Positions 1-8,237 of a stretch of 64,000 nt of DNA are shown here, piece after piece. The notes under the pieces are model-generated. The model worked only from the letters and a program-made list of their open reading frames with translations, ran no database searches and was not told the origin of the DNA. Within the stretch, counting starts at the first letter, position 1, and the number at the start of each line of letters is the position of its first letter. The translations under genes and the position numbers were made by a program. This stretch comes from Streptomyces griseoincarnatus (GTDB taxonomy: Bacteria > Actinomycetota > Actinomycetes > Streptomycetales > Streptomycetaceae), in NCBI GenBank assembly GCA_014649575.1, contig BMTH01000001.1, positions 496,001-560,000 on the forward strand, in the 5' to 3' direction.

Positions 1-1
1 G

Positions 2-955
2 CAGGGCACCGAGCTGACCAACGCCTCCACCACGCAGCTGATCGACCCGCGCACCCGCACCTGGGCGCACCCGGTCGCGGAGCGGCTGGGCATCGACCTG
101 GGGCTGTTCGCGCCGCTGCGTCAGCCGGGCGATCCGGCGGGGATGCTGCGGCCCGAGGTGCTGGAGGAGACCGGGCTCGCCGGGACGGTACCGGTGACGG
201 CGGTCGCCTCGCACGACACGGCGTCGGCGGTTGCCGCGGTACCGGCGGACGGTGAGCGGTTCGCGTACATCTGCACCGGCACCTGGTCGCTGGCCGGTCT
301 CGAGCTGGACGCGCCCGTGCTGACCGAGGAGAGCCGGGCCGCGAACTTCACCAACGAGCTGGGGCTCGACGGCACGGTCCGCTACCTGCGCAACATCATG
401 GGGCTGTGGCTGCTCCAGGAGTGCCTGCGGGCCTGGGGCGAGCCGGATCTGGGCGCGCTGCTGCGGGAGGCGGCCGGGGCGCCGGCGCTGCGGTCGGTGG
501 TGGACGCCGGGGACACCGCGTTCCTGGCGCCGGGGCGGATGCCGGAGCGGATCGCCGAGGCGTGCCGCGCCTCGGGCCAGCCGGTGCCGGACTCCCCCGC
601 CGCGACCGTGCGCTGCGTCCTCGACTCGCTCGCCCTCGCCCACCGCACCGCCGTCGAGGACGCCCAGCGGCTCGCCGGACGTGCGGTGGACGTGGTGCAC
701 GTGGTGGGCGGCGGCACCCGCAACGCGCTGCTGTGCCAGCTGACCGCCGACGCCTGCGGGCTGCCGGTGGTGGCCGGGCCGGCCGAGGCGGCGGCGTTCG
801 GCAACGTGCTGGTGCAGGCCCGCGCCCAGGGTCGGGCCGGTGACCTCGCCGGGATGCGGCGGTCGCTGGCCGGCGCCCAGCCGCTCGCGCGGTACGAGCC
901 GCGCGGCGACACCCGGCGGTGGAAGGCGGCCCGCGCCCGGCTCGCCGGTTGCTGA
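2..955 (+). CDS. rhaB: Rhamnulokinase, C-terminal part (5' end outside window)
   Basis: The protein phosphorylates L-rhamnulose with ATP in rhamnose catabolism. The open frame runs in from the window edge, so the N-terminus is missing and about 317 residues are seen. It opens with a TNASTTQL stretch, followed by the FGGY-kinase landmarks ASHDTASA and CTGTWSL and the C-terminal VHVVGGGTRNALL nucleotide-binding loop, the order found in RhaB. It lies 74 bp upstream of lutABC in the same direction. Rhamnose breakdown yields lactaldehyde and then L-lactate, so a shared metabolic role is likely (inference). Other FGGY sugar kinases are possible, but the TNAST and GTWSL signatures favour rhamnulokinase. 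Confidence 0.88.
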   Translation, partial: QGTELTNASTTQLIDPRTRTWAHPVAERLGIDLGLFAPLRQPGDPAGMLRPEVLEETGLAGTVPVTAVASHDTASAVAAVPADGERFAYICTGTWSLAGLELDAPVLTEESRAANFTNELGLDGTVRYLRNIMGLWLLQECLRAWGEPDLGALLREAAGAPALRSVVDAGDTAFLAPGRMPERIAEACRASGQPVPDSPAATVRCVLDSLALAHRTAVEDAQRLAGRAVDVVHVVGGGTRNALLCQLTADACGLPVVAGPAEAAAFGNVLVQARAQGRAGDLAGMRRSLAGAQPLARYEPRGDTRRWKAARARLAGC

Positions 956-1029
956 CCGGGTCTCCCCGGGACGCCCGGACCCGCACTACCCTGCCCCACA
1001 CCCGATGATCGACCGGACGAGGAGCCGCG

Positions 1030-1785
1030 ATGCGTGTCGCCCTGTTCCTGACCTGCGTCAACGACACGCTCCATCCCGACACCGGCCGCGCCGTGGTGAA
1101 GCTGCTCACCCGGCTGGGCGTCGACGTCGACTTCCCCGAGGCGCAGACCTGTTGCGGTCAGGCCCACTACAACACCGGGTACCGGCACGAGACGGAGCCG
1201 ATGGCCCGTCACTTCGCCGACGTCTTCCGCGACCACGACGCGATCGTGACGCCCTCCGGGTCGTGCGGGGCGATGGTGCGGGAGCTGTACCCGCGGATGG
1301 GGGAACGGGCCCGGTCCGAGGGGCGCGGGGACGGTCTCGCGACAGTGCTGGCGCCGGTCGTGCAGAAGACGTACGAACTCACCGAGTTCCTGGTGGACGT
1401 GCTGGGGGTGACGGACGTCGGGGCGTACTACCCGCACCGGGTGACGTACCACCCGACCTGTCACGGTCTGCGCTCCCTCGGGCTGGGCGAGCGGCCGCTG
1501 CGGCTGCTGCGCGCGGTGAAGGGACTGGAGCTGCTGGAGCTGCCGGGCGCGGACGAGTGCTGCGGGTTCGGCGGGACGTTCGCGCTGAAGAACGCCGACG
1601 TGTCGGCGGCCATGGGCGCGGACAAGGTGCGCAACGCCGAGGCGACGGGCGCCGAGGTGCTGTGCGCGGCGGACAACTCCTGTCTGATGCACATCGGCGG
1701 CACGATGACGCGGCTGCGGACCGGCATGCGGCCGGTGCACATCGCGGAGATCCTGGCGAGCACGGAGGAGGACCCGGCCGTATGA
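1030..1785 (+). CDS. lutA: Lactate utilization protein LutA (CCG-type Fe-S oxidoreductase)
   Basis: LutA is the cysteine-rich (CCG-domain) subunit of the LutABC complex that oxidises L-lactate to pyruvate in the cytoplasm. The 251-residue length is usual for LutA/LldE. Two cysteine-rich domains are visible: TCCGQAHYN near residues 40-48 and ECCGFGGTFALKN near 176-188, with a further cysteine in HPTCHGLRSLG. The ATG start is preceded by a GAGGAG-like ribosome site. The stop overlaps the lutB start as ATGA, so the two are translationally coupled. Confidence 0.93.
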   Translation: MRVALFLTCVNDTLHPDTGRAVVKLLTRLGVDVDFPEAQTCCGQAHYNTGYRHETEPMARHFADVFRDHDAIVTPSGSCGAMVRELYPRMGERARSEGRGDGLATVLAPVVQKTYELTEFLVDVLGVTDVGAYYPHRVTYHPTCHGLRSLGLGERPLRLLRAVKGLELLELPGADECCGFGGTFALKNADVSAAMGADKVRNAEATGAEVLCAADNSCLMHIGGTMTRLRTGMRPVHIAEILASTEEDPAV

Positions 1786-3260
1786 GCGGAACGTTCGTCG
1801 GTATGCCCGCTTTCCCGGCGGCGGCCCGGGAGGCCGTGCGGGACACGACGCTGCGCGGCAATCTGCGGCACGCCACGCACACCATCCGTGCCAAGAGGGC
1901 GCGGGCGGTCGCGGAGCTGGACGACTGGGAGCGGCTGCGGCAGGCCGGGAAGCGCATCAAGGACCGCACGCTGCGTCATCTCGACCGCTACCTGGTGCAG
2001 TTGGAGGAGTCGGTGACGGCGGCGGGCGGTGTGGTCCACTGGGCCGCCGACGCCGACGAGGCGAACCGGATCGTCTCCGAACTGGTGAAGGCGACCGGCG
2101 AGACGGAGGTCGTCAAGGTCAAGTCGATGGCCACGCAGGAGATCGCCCTGAACGAGGCGCTGGAGGCGCAGGGCATCCATGCGTACGAGACCGATCTCGC
2201 CGAGCTGATCGTGCAGTTGGGCAAGGACCGGCCGTCGCACATCCTGGTCCCGGCGATCCACCGCAACCGCGGGGAGATCCGGGAGATCTTCGTGCGGGAG
2301 ATGGGCGAGTGGGGGCGCCCCGCGCCCGAAGGGCTCACCGACACGCCCGCCGACCTCGCCGAGGCGGCGCGGCTGCATCTGCGGGAGAAGTTCCTGCGCG
2401 CCAAGGTCGGCGTCTCCGGCGCCAACTTCATGGTCGCCGAGACCGGCACGCTCGTCGTGGTGGAGTCCGAGGGCAACGGGCGGATGTGCCTCACCCTGCC
2501 CGAGACGCTGATCTCGGTGGTGGGCATCGAGAAGATCGTGCCGACCTGGCAGGACCTGGAGGTGTTCCTGCAAACCCTCCCCCGCTCCTCCACCGCCGAG
2601 CGGATGAACCCGTACACCTCGATGTGGACCGGGACCACGGACGCGGACGGTCCGCGCGCCTTCCATCTGGTGCTGCTGGACAACGGCCGCACCGACACCC
2701 TCGCCGACGAGGTGGGCCGGCAGGCGCTGCGCTGCATCCGCTGCTCCGCCTGTCTGAACGTCTGCCCGGTGTACGAGCGGGCCGGCGGGCACGCGTACGG
2801 CTCGGTCTATCCCGGCCCGATCGGTGCCATCCTCAGCCCTCAACTGCGGGGCACCGGCAGCGAGATCGACGCCTCGCTGCCGTACGCGTCCTCGCTGTGC
2901 GGGGCCTGCTACGAGGTGTGCCCGGTCGCCATCGACATCCCCGAGGTGCTGGTGCATCTTCGGGAGCGGGTCGTGGAGGGCGGCGAGGCCGTCCGCGAGG
3001 GCAACAAGGTGCGGCTGCGGCCCGCGAAGGGCCACGCGGCCGAACGGGCGGCGATGCGCGCGGCCCGCTGGGCGCTCACCCGTCCCGGCGCCCTGCGCAC
3101 CGGGCAGCGGCTCGCCTCGCGCACGCGGCGGCTGCATCCGCGCACCCTGCCGGGGCCGGGCAAGGCGTGGAGCGGGACCCGGGACCTGCCGCCGGTGCCG
3201 GCCGAGCCGTTCCGGGACTGGTGGCGGCGGACGCGCGGCGGGAAGGACGGTGGAGCGTGA
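1782..3260 (+). CDS. lutB: Lactate utilization protein LutB (ferredoxin-type iron-sulfur subunit)
   Basis: LutB is the iron-sulfur electron-transfer subunit of the L-lactate oxidation complex. The start chosen is the ATG overlapping the lutA stop, giving 492 residues, normal for the family. The frame stays open further upstream but there overlaps lutA. An N-terminal LUD domain (about 60-300, with TGTLVVVESEGNGR) precedes two 4Fe-4S motifs: CIRCSACLNVCPVY with cysteines at 318, 321, 324 and 328, and CGACYEVCPVAIDIP with cysteines at 373, 376 and 380. A basic C-terminal tail follows. The stop overlaps the lutC GTG start. Confidence 0.93.
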   Translation: MSGTFVGMPAFPAAAREAVRDTTLRGNLRHATHTIRAKRARAVAELDDWERLRQAGKRIKDRTLRHLDRYLVQLEESVTAAGGVVHWAADADEANRIVSELVKATGETEVVKVKSMATQEIALNEALEAQGIHAYETDLAELIVQLGKDRPSHILVPAIHRNRGEIREIFVREMGEWGRPAPEGLTDTPADLAEAARLHLREKFLRAKVGVSGANFMVAETGTLVVVESEGNGRMCLTLPETLISVVGIEKIVPTWQDLEVFLQTLPRSSTAERMNPYTSMWTGTTDADGPRAFHLVLLDNGRTDTLADEVGRQALRCIRCSACLNVCPVYERAGGHAYGSVYPGPIGAILSPQLRGTGSEIDASLPYASSLCGACYEVCPVAIDIPEVLVHLRERVVEGGEAVREGNKVRLRPAKGHAAERAAMRAARWALTRPGALRTGQRLASRTRRLHPRTLPGPGKAWSGTRDLPPVPAEPFRDWWRRTRGGKDGGA

Positions 3261-3889
3261 GCAGCAGGGAGCGGATTCTGGGCCGGGTGCGGCGGGCCCT
3301 GGCGGACGTGCCGCCGGACGAGGACGCGCCGGTCGAGCGGGACTACCTGCGCGAGCACGGGGAGCGGACCGTCGAGGAGACGGTGGACCTGCTGGCGGAG
3401 AACCTGGCGGACTACCGGGCGGTCGTGCACCGCACGGACTCGGAGGAACTGCCTCACCTGATCATGCGGTTGCTCGCCCAGCGGGGACCGCAGTACGTGC
3501 TCGTGCCTCCGGGCCTGCCGCCGGAGTGGATGTCGGCCGCGGACCCGACGCGCGTGCACGACCGCGCGGTCAGCACCGCGCGGGAGCTGGACCAGGTGGA
3601 GAGCGTGGTGACGGGGTGCGCCGTCGCCATCGCCGAGACCGGCACCATCGTGCTGGACGGTTCCCCCGACCAGGGCAGGCGCCGGATCAGCCTGATCCCC
3701 GACCACCACATCTGCGTGGTGCGCGTCCCCGACCAGGTGGTGGCGTCCGTCCCCCAGGCCCTCGAACGCCTGGACCCCGCCCGCCCGTTGACGTGGATCT
3801 CCGGTCCCTCCGCGACCAGCGACATCGAGCTGGACCGGGTCGAGGGCGTGCACGGGCCGCGCACCCTGGAGGTCGTGCTGGTCCGGTGA
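3257..3889 (+). CDS. lutC: Lactate utilization protein LutC (LUD domain)
   Basis: LutC is the third component of the lactate oxidation complex. The 210-residue product is a single LUD domain with the typical GCAVAIAETGTIVL core and the ILGRVRRAL N-terminus seen in LutC/YkgG proteins. The GTG start overlaps the lutB stop (GTGA), and GGTGGAG just upstream can serve as the ribosome site. A hairpin terminator follows about 10 bp after the stop, closing the operon. Confidence 0.92.
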   Translation: MSSRERILGRVRRALADVPPDEDAPVERDYLREHGERTVEETVDLLAENLADYRAVVHRTDSEELPHLIMRLLAQRGPQYVLVPPGLPPEWMSAADPTRVHDRAVSTARELDQVESVVTGCAVAIAETGTIVLDGSPDQGRRRISLIPDHHICVVRVPDQVVASVPQALERLDPARPLTWISGPSATSDIELDRVEGVHGPRTLEVVLVR

Positions 3890-3898
3890 ACCACCGTC

Positions 3899-3924
3899 CG
3901 GGGGTGTCGCTGCGTACACCCCCA
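3899..3924 (+). terminator. Hairpin terminator after lutC
   Basis: An 8-bp stem, GGGGGTGT at 3900-3907 pairing with ACACCCCC at 3916-3923, encloses an 8-nt loop just after the lutC stop. There is no T-run, which is usual for Streptomyces terminators. Confidence 0.6.
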
Positions 3925-4011
3925 CGACGGGCACTACGCCCCGTGTGGGCCGCCCGTCTCCTTCCTGGCGTCGTATCCAGGGCACAGGGCGTGCCGGACG
4001 GGGAGATCACG

Positions 4012-4186
4012 ATGGTGCGCGACAGGACTCGGCACGACCCGCACACGGCACTCGGCCGCCGAGGCGCTGCACGCGGCGGCGACCGTCGGCACGAGCCTGT
4101 CCACGGCGCGGCGCGTGCTGCGCACCCCGGCGGCGGTGCGGGCGGTGGGCGCGAGCGCGGGACCGAGTGACCGCGGGACCGAGTGA
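4012..4186 (+). pseudogene. Possible frameshifted small gene, unknown product
   Basis: An ATG at 4012 with a GGGAG ribosome site six bases upstream begins a frame that has coding-like third positions for only about 12-15 codons. The next frame over then takes on almost pure G/C third positions, reading roughly SAAEALHAAATVGTSLSTARR and continuing to a TGA at 4184-4186. This looks like one small gene broken by a single-base shift, or by a sequencing error. I do not recognise the product. The rest of the 3890-4332 gap holds only the lutC terminator and the 16-bp repeats that follow. Confidence 0.35.
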
Positions 4187-4207
4187 CCGCGGGACCGAGT
4201 GACCGCA
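4158..4207. repeat. Three tandem 16-bp repeats carrying stops in three frames
   Basis: The unit GACCGAGTGACCGCGG occurs three times in a row, the last copy diverged. Because 16 is not a multiple of three, the TGA in each copy falls in a different frame (4168, 4184, 4200), so together they close all three forward frames. Confidence 0.85.
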
Positions 4208-4332
4208 GAACGGAGCGAGCGCGAGACTGGGTGAGCGCGTGACAGAGGGCTGAGCAAGCGCTTAGATAGGTGTCCGGGACTCCACAGGGGTGCCCGGACA
4301 CCGTCGTTCCCGCGCCCAGCCGGAGGCCGCAG

Positions 4333-5190
4333 TTGTTCACTTCCGTCGACGACGTCTCCACTCGTCTCGCCGAGACCGGCTACCTGGCTTCGCCCGCGGT
4401 CGCCACCACCGTCTTCCTCGCCGCCCGGCTCGGCAAGCCGCTGCTGGTGGAGGGCCCCGCGGGCGTGGGCAAGACCGAGCTGGCCAAGGCCGTCACCCGC
4501 GCCTGCGACGCCCGGCTGGTGCGGCTGCAGTGCTACGAGGGCGTGGACGAGTCGCGCGCGCTGTACGAGTGGAACCACGCCAAGCAGCTGCTGCGGATCA
4601 GCGCGGGGCGGGGTGAGACCTGGGACGAGGCCCGCACGGACATCTTCAGCGAGGAGTTCCTCCTCCCCCGTCCGCTGCTCACCGCGATCCGCGGCGACGA
4701 CCCCAAGGTGCTGCTGATCGACGAGACCGACAAGGCGGACGTCGAGATCGAAGGACTGCTGCTGGAGGTGCTGGGCGACTTCCAGGTGACGGTGCCCGAG
4801 CTGGGCACGGTCACCGCGACCCGCCGGCCGTTCACCGTCCTCACCTCCAACGCGACCCGGGAGCTGTCCGAGGCGCTGCGCCGCCGCTGCCTGTTCCTGC
4901 ACATCGGGTTCCCGGACGCGGAGCTGGAGCGGCGGATCGTCCGGCTGAAGGTGCCGGGGATCGACGCGGCGCTGGCCGAGTCCGTGGTGCGGGTGGTGGG
5001 GGCGCTGCGCGCGATGGACCTGCGCAAGGCGCCGTCGGTCGCCGAGACCGTCGACTGGGCGCGCACCCTGCTGGCGCTCGGTACGAGCGCGCTCGACGAG
5101 ACGGTCGTACGGGACAGTCTGGGCGTGGTGCTCAAGCATCAGGACGACATCCAGAAGGCGGCTGCCAAGCTCGACCTGGACGCGCTGTGA
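4333..5190 (+). CDS. MoxR-family AAA+ ATPase
   Basis: A 285-residue MoxR-type AAA ATPase, normally paired with a VWA-domain protein to remodel or mature metalloproteins. Visible are Walker A (GPAGVGKTELAK, near residue 40), Walker B (LLIDETDKAD), sensor 1 (TSNATRELS) and RRCLFLHIGFPD. The TTG at 4333 is chosen because GGAGG lies six bases before it; the frame is also open to a GTG at 4270 with no good ribosome site. The stop overlaps the next gene as GTGA. CoxD of carbon monoxide dehydrogenase clusters is a close relative, but no cox structural genes are in view. Confidence 0.9.
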   Translation: MFTSVDDVSTRLAETGYLASPAVATTVFLAARLGKPLLVEGPAGVGKTELAKAVTRACDARLVRLQCYEGVDESRALYEWNHAKQLLRISAGRGETWDEARTDIFSEEFLLPRPLLTAIRGDDPKVLLIDETDKADVEIEGLLLEVLGDFQVTVPELGTVTATRRPFTVLTSNATRELSEALRRRCLFLHIGFPDAELERRIVRLKVPGIDAALAESVVRVVGALRAMDLRKAPSVAETVDWARTLLALGTSALDETVVRDSLGVVLKHQDDIQKAAAKLDLDAL

Positions 5191-6569
5191 CCGCCGCCGG
5201 CCCTGGCCTCGCGGACACGGACCTGGTGACCCGGCTGACCGGCCTGGTCGACGCGCTGCGCGCGCACGGGCTGCGTGTCGGCACCGGGGAGACCGTGGAC
5301 GCGGCGCGCGCCGTGGAGGCGCTGGGCCTCGCCGACCGGGACCTGCTCCGGGAGGGCCTGGCGGCGACCCTGCTGCACGGCGCGGGCGGACGCCCGGTGT
5401 TCGACGCGGTCTTCGAGCTGTATTTCCCGAGCCGGGTGGGCCTGCCCGACGGTCACGGCGGCGACGCGGACCGCGAGGCGTTGCGCGCCCGGCTCGCGGA
5501 GGCGCTCGCCGCGAACGACACGGCGGCGCTGGCCCGGCTGGCGGTGGAGGCGGTCGACGGCTTCGGCGGGTACGGCGGTTCACCCGGCTCGGACGGCTGG
5601 TCGTCGTACCAGGCGCTGGACCGGCTGCGCCCGCAGACGCTGCTGGCGCGGGTGCGGGACGAGGTGCGCGGGCGGGACGGGGCCGGGAGCTTCGCCGACC
5701 GGCTGCTGGAGGACGAGATCCGGCGGCGCGTCGAGGAGTTCCGCCGGCTGGTCACCGTGGAGGCGCGGCGCCGGGCGGCGGAGCGCCGGGGCCGCGACGA
5801 GATCGCCCGCCGCGCGCTCGCGCCGACCGCCGACCGGGTCGACTTCCTGCTCGCCGGCAAGGACCGGCTGGCCGAGATGCGCCGGACGGTCCGGCCGCTC
5901 GCCCGTAAGCTGGCGACGCGGCTCGCGGCACGTCGCCGCAGGGCCGCGCGCGGCACCATCGACCTGCGCAGGACGCTGCGTGGCTCGCTGTCCACGGGCG
6001 GGGTGCCGGTGAAGCCCGTCCTGCGCCGTCGCCGGCCCGCGCGGCCCGAACTGGTGCTGCTGTGCGACGTGTCGGGCTCGGTGGCCGGCTTCTCCGACTT
6101 CACGATGCTGCTGGTGCAGGCGCTGCACGACCAGTTCTCCAAGGTACGGGTCTTCGCCTTCGTCAACCGCGTCGACGAGGTGACCGGCCTGCTGGTCCAC
6201 GGGGCCGCCGACCCGGAGGGCCTGAACGCCCGCATCCGCGCGGAGGCCCGGCTCACCGCCTGGCACGACAGCAGCGACTACGGCGCCGCCCTGGGCGAGT
6301 TCACCGACCGGTACGCCGACGCCGTCGGCCCGCGCACCACGGTGTTCGTCCTCGGAGACGCCCGCACCAACATGGCCGACCCCAACCTCCCCGCCGTGCG
6401 CGACCTCACCCGCCGCACCCGCCGCGTCCACTGGCTCAACCCCGAGCCCCGCACCCTCTGGGGCACGGGCGACTCCGCCGCCCCGGCATACGCGGAACTG
6501 GTGGACATGCGGGAGTGCAGGAACGTACGACAACTGGACGCGCTGGTGGGGCGGTTGCTGCCGGTGTGA
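5187..6569 (+). CDS. VWA-domain protein, CoxE family
   Basis: A 460-residue protein with a long charged N-terminal half and a C-terminal von Willebrand A domain of the CoxE type. The MIDAS motif reads CDVSGSVAGFS near residue 292 (DxSxS). A second metal-ligand region follows around HDSSDYGAALGEF, and the end reads VHWLNPEPRTLWGTGDS as in CoxE. It starts within the stop of the MoxR gene, so the pair is coupled, the usual arrangement of a MoxR ATPase with its VWA partner. The substrate is not apparent from the neighbours. Confidence 0.85.
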   Translation: MTAAGPGLADTDLVTRLTGLVDALRAHGLRVGTGETVDAARAVEALGLADRDLLREGLAATLLHGAGGRPVFDAVFELYFPSRVGLPDGHGGDADREALRARLAEALAANDTAALARLAVEAVDGFGGYGGSPGSDGWSSYQALDRLRPQTLLARVRDEVRGRDGAGSFADRLLEDEIRRRVEEFRRLVTVEARRRAAERRGRDEIARRALAPTADRVDFLLAGKDRLAEMRRTVRPLARKLATRLAARRRRAARGTIDLRRTLRGSLSTGGVPVKPVLRRRRPARPELVLLCDVSGSVAGFSDFTMLLVQALHDQFSKVRVFAFVNRVDEVTGLLVHGAADPEGLNARIRAEARLTAWHDSSDYGAALGEFTDRYADAVGPRTTVFVLGDARTNMADPNLPAVRDLTRRTRRVHWLNPEPRTLWGTGDSAAPAYAELVDMRECRNVRQLDALVGRLLPV

Positions 6570-6859
6570 GGCGCCGTGGGCTCGTCACGCCGGGGCGCGT
6601 CTGCCACGTGGTCGGCGAAGGGTTCGATCCCCACTTCGGCTCGGAGCGCGTCGGATGCCGCGGTCGGCGAGGTGGGCGACATGCGCTCGGGGTGCTCGCA
6701 GGGCCACGGCACCGGTGAGCCGTCCTTCACCCCGGCCGTCTGCGTGCTGTAGATCTGTGTTTCCGGCCCTCGCTGATACTGGATCTACCCCCGAAGCCCC
6801 TGGAGCCGCCGAAGCCCCGCCGTCGTAGTCCAGCGCTGGGCGGCCGTCCCGTTGCAGTC
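6570..6859. other. Intergenic DNA holding the unread end of the lectin gene
   Basis: On the minus strand from 6859 to 6788 the frame of the SGNH esterase continues past its TAG stop for 24 codons to a second TAG at 6785-6787, including the conserved DCNGTAAQRW of a QxW repeat. The rest (about 6570-6780) has no convincing gene. A minus-strand frame from 6730 has coding-like third positions but no recognisable product and mostly lies opposite the CoxE gene. Confidence 0.7.
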
Positions 6860-8122
6860 CTAGATCTGGAGCTGGGTGCCGTCCGCGGTGGAGCTGCCCG
6901 GGTCGTCGAGGCAGCGGCCCGACCGGGGGTTGACCAGGGACGAGCCGGGGCCGGGGATCCAGCGTTGGGCGCCGGTGCCGTTGCAGTGCCAGAGCTGGAC
7001 CTTGGTGCCGTTGGCGGTTCCGCCGCCGCTGACGTCGAGGCAGCGGCCCAGCGCGCGTAGGGTGCCGCCCTCGCCGGGGACGTGGGTCCAGCGCTGGGCC
7101 GCCGTGCCGTTGCAGGTGTAGAGCTGGACGGGTGTGCCGTCGGCCGTTGCGGCGTCGCGGACGTCGACGCACTTGCCGGGGATGCCGGAACGGAAGGCGG
7201 CCGTCTGCGTCACCCCGCCCGACGCCAGGGCCGCCTGCACGAGGTCGGCCGCCGCCCGCATGCCCGCCTCGTTGGGGTGGTAGGTGGACCGGCCCTGCGC
7301 CGGGCGGTACGACTCCACCCACGGGTTCGCCGAACACGCGTCGTGGCCGCGGCTCGCGCCCGCCAGGTCGACCAGGGTGGCGCCCGTCGCGGCGGCCGCG
7401 TCGGCGGTGGCGGCGGCCAGGCGCGCGGCGATGCTCCGTTCGTACGCGGCCTGTTCGTCGGTCAGGGGCGCGACGGCGCACGTGCCGGAGTCCGGCAGCA
7501 GGGTGAAGTAGGTGACCAGGTACACGCGGGCGTGGGGCGCCACGGCGTTAACCGCGCGCACGATGTCCGCGATACGGCCGGGGAGTTCGGGGAAGGTCCG
7601 CTCGATGGGGTCGCGGTTCACCGTCGGGCAGCCCGAGGTGCCGCTCGCCTGGCAGGAGTAGGCGTTGATGCTGCCGAGGTAGTTGACGTCGTTGCCGCCG
7701 ATCGTCACCGTGACGAGACGCGTGTCCGGGGTCACGGCCTGGATCTGCGGCGGACGGGTGCCCTGATGGTCCCTCAGCACGTGCCCGGTCGTGGCGCCGC
7801 TGCACGACACGTCCGTCAGGTCCGCGCCGATCTCGCGGGCCACGAGGCTGGGGTAGTTGACGGCCGACCGGGCGCAGGCCTCGGCGCCGTCGCCCGGCTG
7901 GAGGGGCGGGATGCCGGGGCCTGCGGCGAAGGAACTGCCCAGCGCCACGTGGTCCGTTCCCGCGTCGGCGGCCACGGAGGGTGCGTGAGCCGAGGCCGGC
8001 TGGGCGGGGGCGGCGGACACGGCCGGGGCGGCGACGACCGCGGCCCACGCCGCCGCCAGGGCGCACAGGGCTCGCGCCCACGTCCGGATCGATAAGCGGT
8101 CGGTGGCGCGCGAACCCGGCAT
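6860..8122 (-). CDS. Secreted SGNH/GDSL esterase with C-terminal ricin-B lectin domain, truncated
   Basis: A secreted esterase or lipase of 420 residues. ATG 8122 is chosen because GGAGG lies six bases upstream. A signal peptide covers about residues 10-40. The SGNH blocks are HVALGSSFAAG (Ser64; the usual Asp of GDS is Ser63), GGNDVNY at 142-148 and YHPNEAG with His282. The ricin-type domain starts near 305, with QLYTCNGTAAQRW and QLWHCNGTGAQRW repeats. The third repeat ends at QLQI followed by TAG, exactly where the other copies have an aromatic residue. DCNGTAAQRW continues in frame beyond the stop, so the last lectin repeat has been lost by a nonsense change. The hydrolase domain is intact. 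Confidence 0.88.
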   Translation of the reverse strand: MPGSRATDRLSIRTWARALCALAAAWAAVVAAPAVSAAPAQPASAHAPSVAADAGTDHVALGSSFAAGPGIPPLQPGDGAEACARSAVNYPSLVAREIGADLTDVSCSGATTGHVLRDHQGTRPPQIQAVTPDTRLVTVTIGGNDVNYLGSINAYSCQASGTSGCPTVNRDPIERTFPELPGRIADIVRAVNAVAPHARVYLVTYFTLLPDSGTCAVAPLTDEQAAYERSIAARLAAATADAAAATGATLVDLAGASRGHDACSANPWVESYRPAQGRSTYHPNEAGMRAAADLVQAALASGGVTQTAAFRSGIPGKCVDVRDAATADGTPVQLYTCNGTAAQRWTHVPGEGGTLRALGRCLDVSGGGTANGTKVQLWHCNGTGAQRWIPGPGSSLVNPRSGRCLDDPGSSTADGTQLQI

Positions 8123-8156
8123 CGGCATCCTCCACGAGAGCACGCGAGAGAGTCAC

Positions 8157-8166
8157 ACAACGTTGT
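8157..8166. promoter_or_regulatory. Palindrome ACAACGTTGT upstream of the SGNH esterase
   Basis: A perfect 10-bp palindrome sits about 35 bp upstream of the esterase start, in the short region divergent from the VOC gene. It resembles LacI-type half-site arrangements and could be an operator. The regulator is unknown. Confidence 0.35.
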
Positions 8167-8237
8167 AAAGGGACCCTAGCCGTGTCCGCGGGCCGCGCCA
8201 AGACCGCCCGCACCCCGTATCCGGAGAGGATCGGCGC

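Noticed and set aside
382..1740. Long minus-strand frames opposite rhaB and lutA
   Set aside because: They are arginine/proline/histidine-rich antisense frames typical of high-GC DNA, without ribosome sites or family motifs.
840..1781. Long frame upstream of lutB that would make an 806-residue protein
   Set aside because: It runs through lutA in another frame. The lutB family length and the ATGA overlap fix the start at 1782.
4270..4332. GTG 4270 as start of the MoxR gene
   Set aside because: There is no good ribosome site there, whereas TTG 4333 follows GGAGG by six bases.
6278..6730. Minus-strand frame starting MKDGSPVPWPCEHPERM
   Set aside because: Third positions look coding, but it mostly lies opposite the CoxE gene and has no family resemblance or clear ribosome site.
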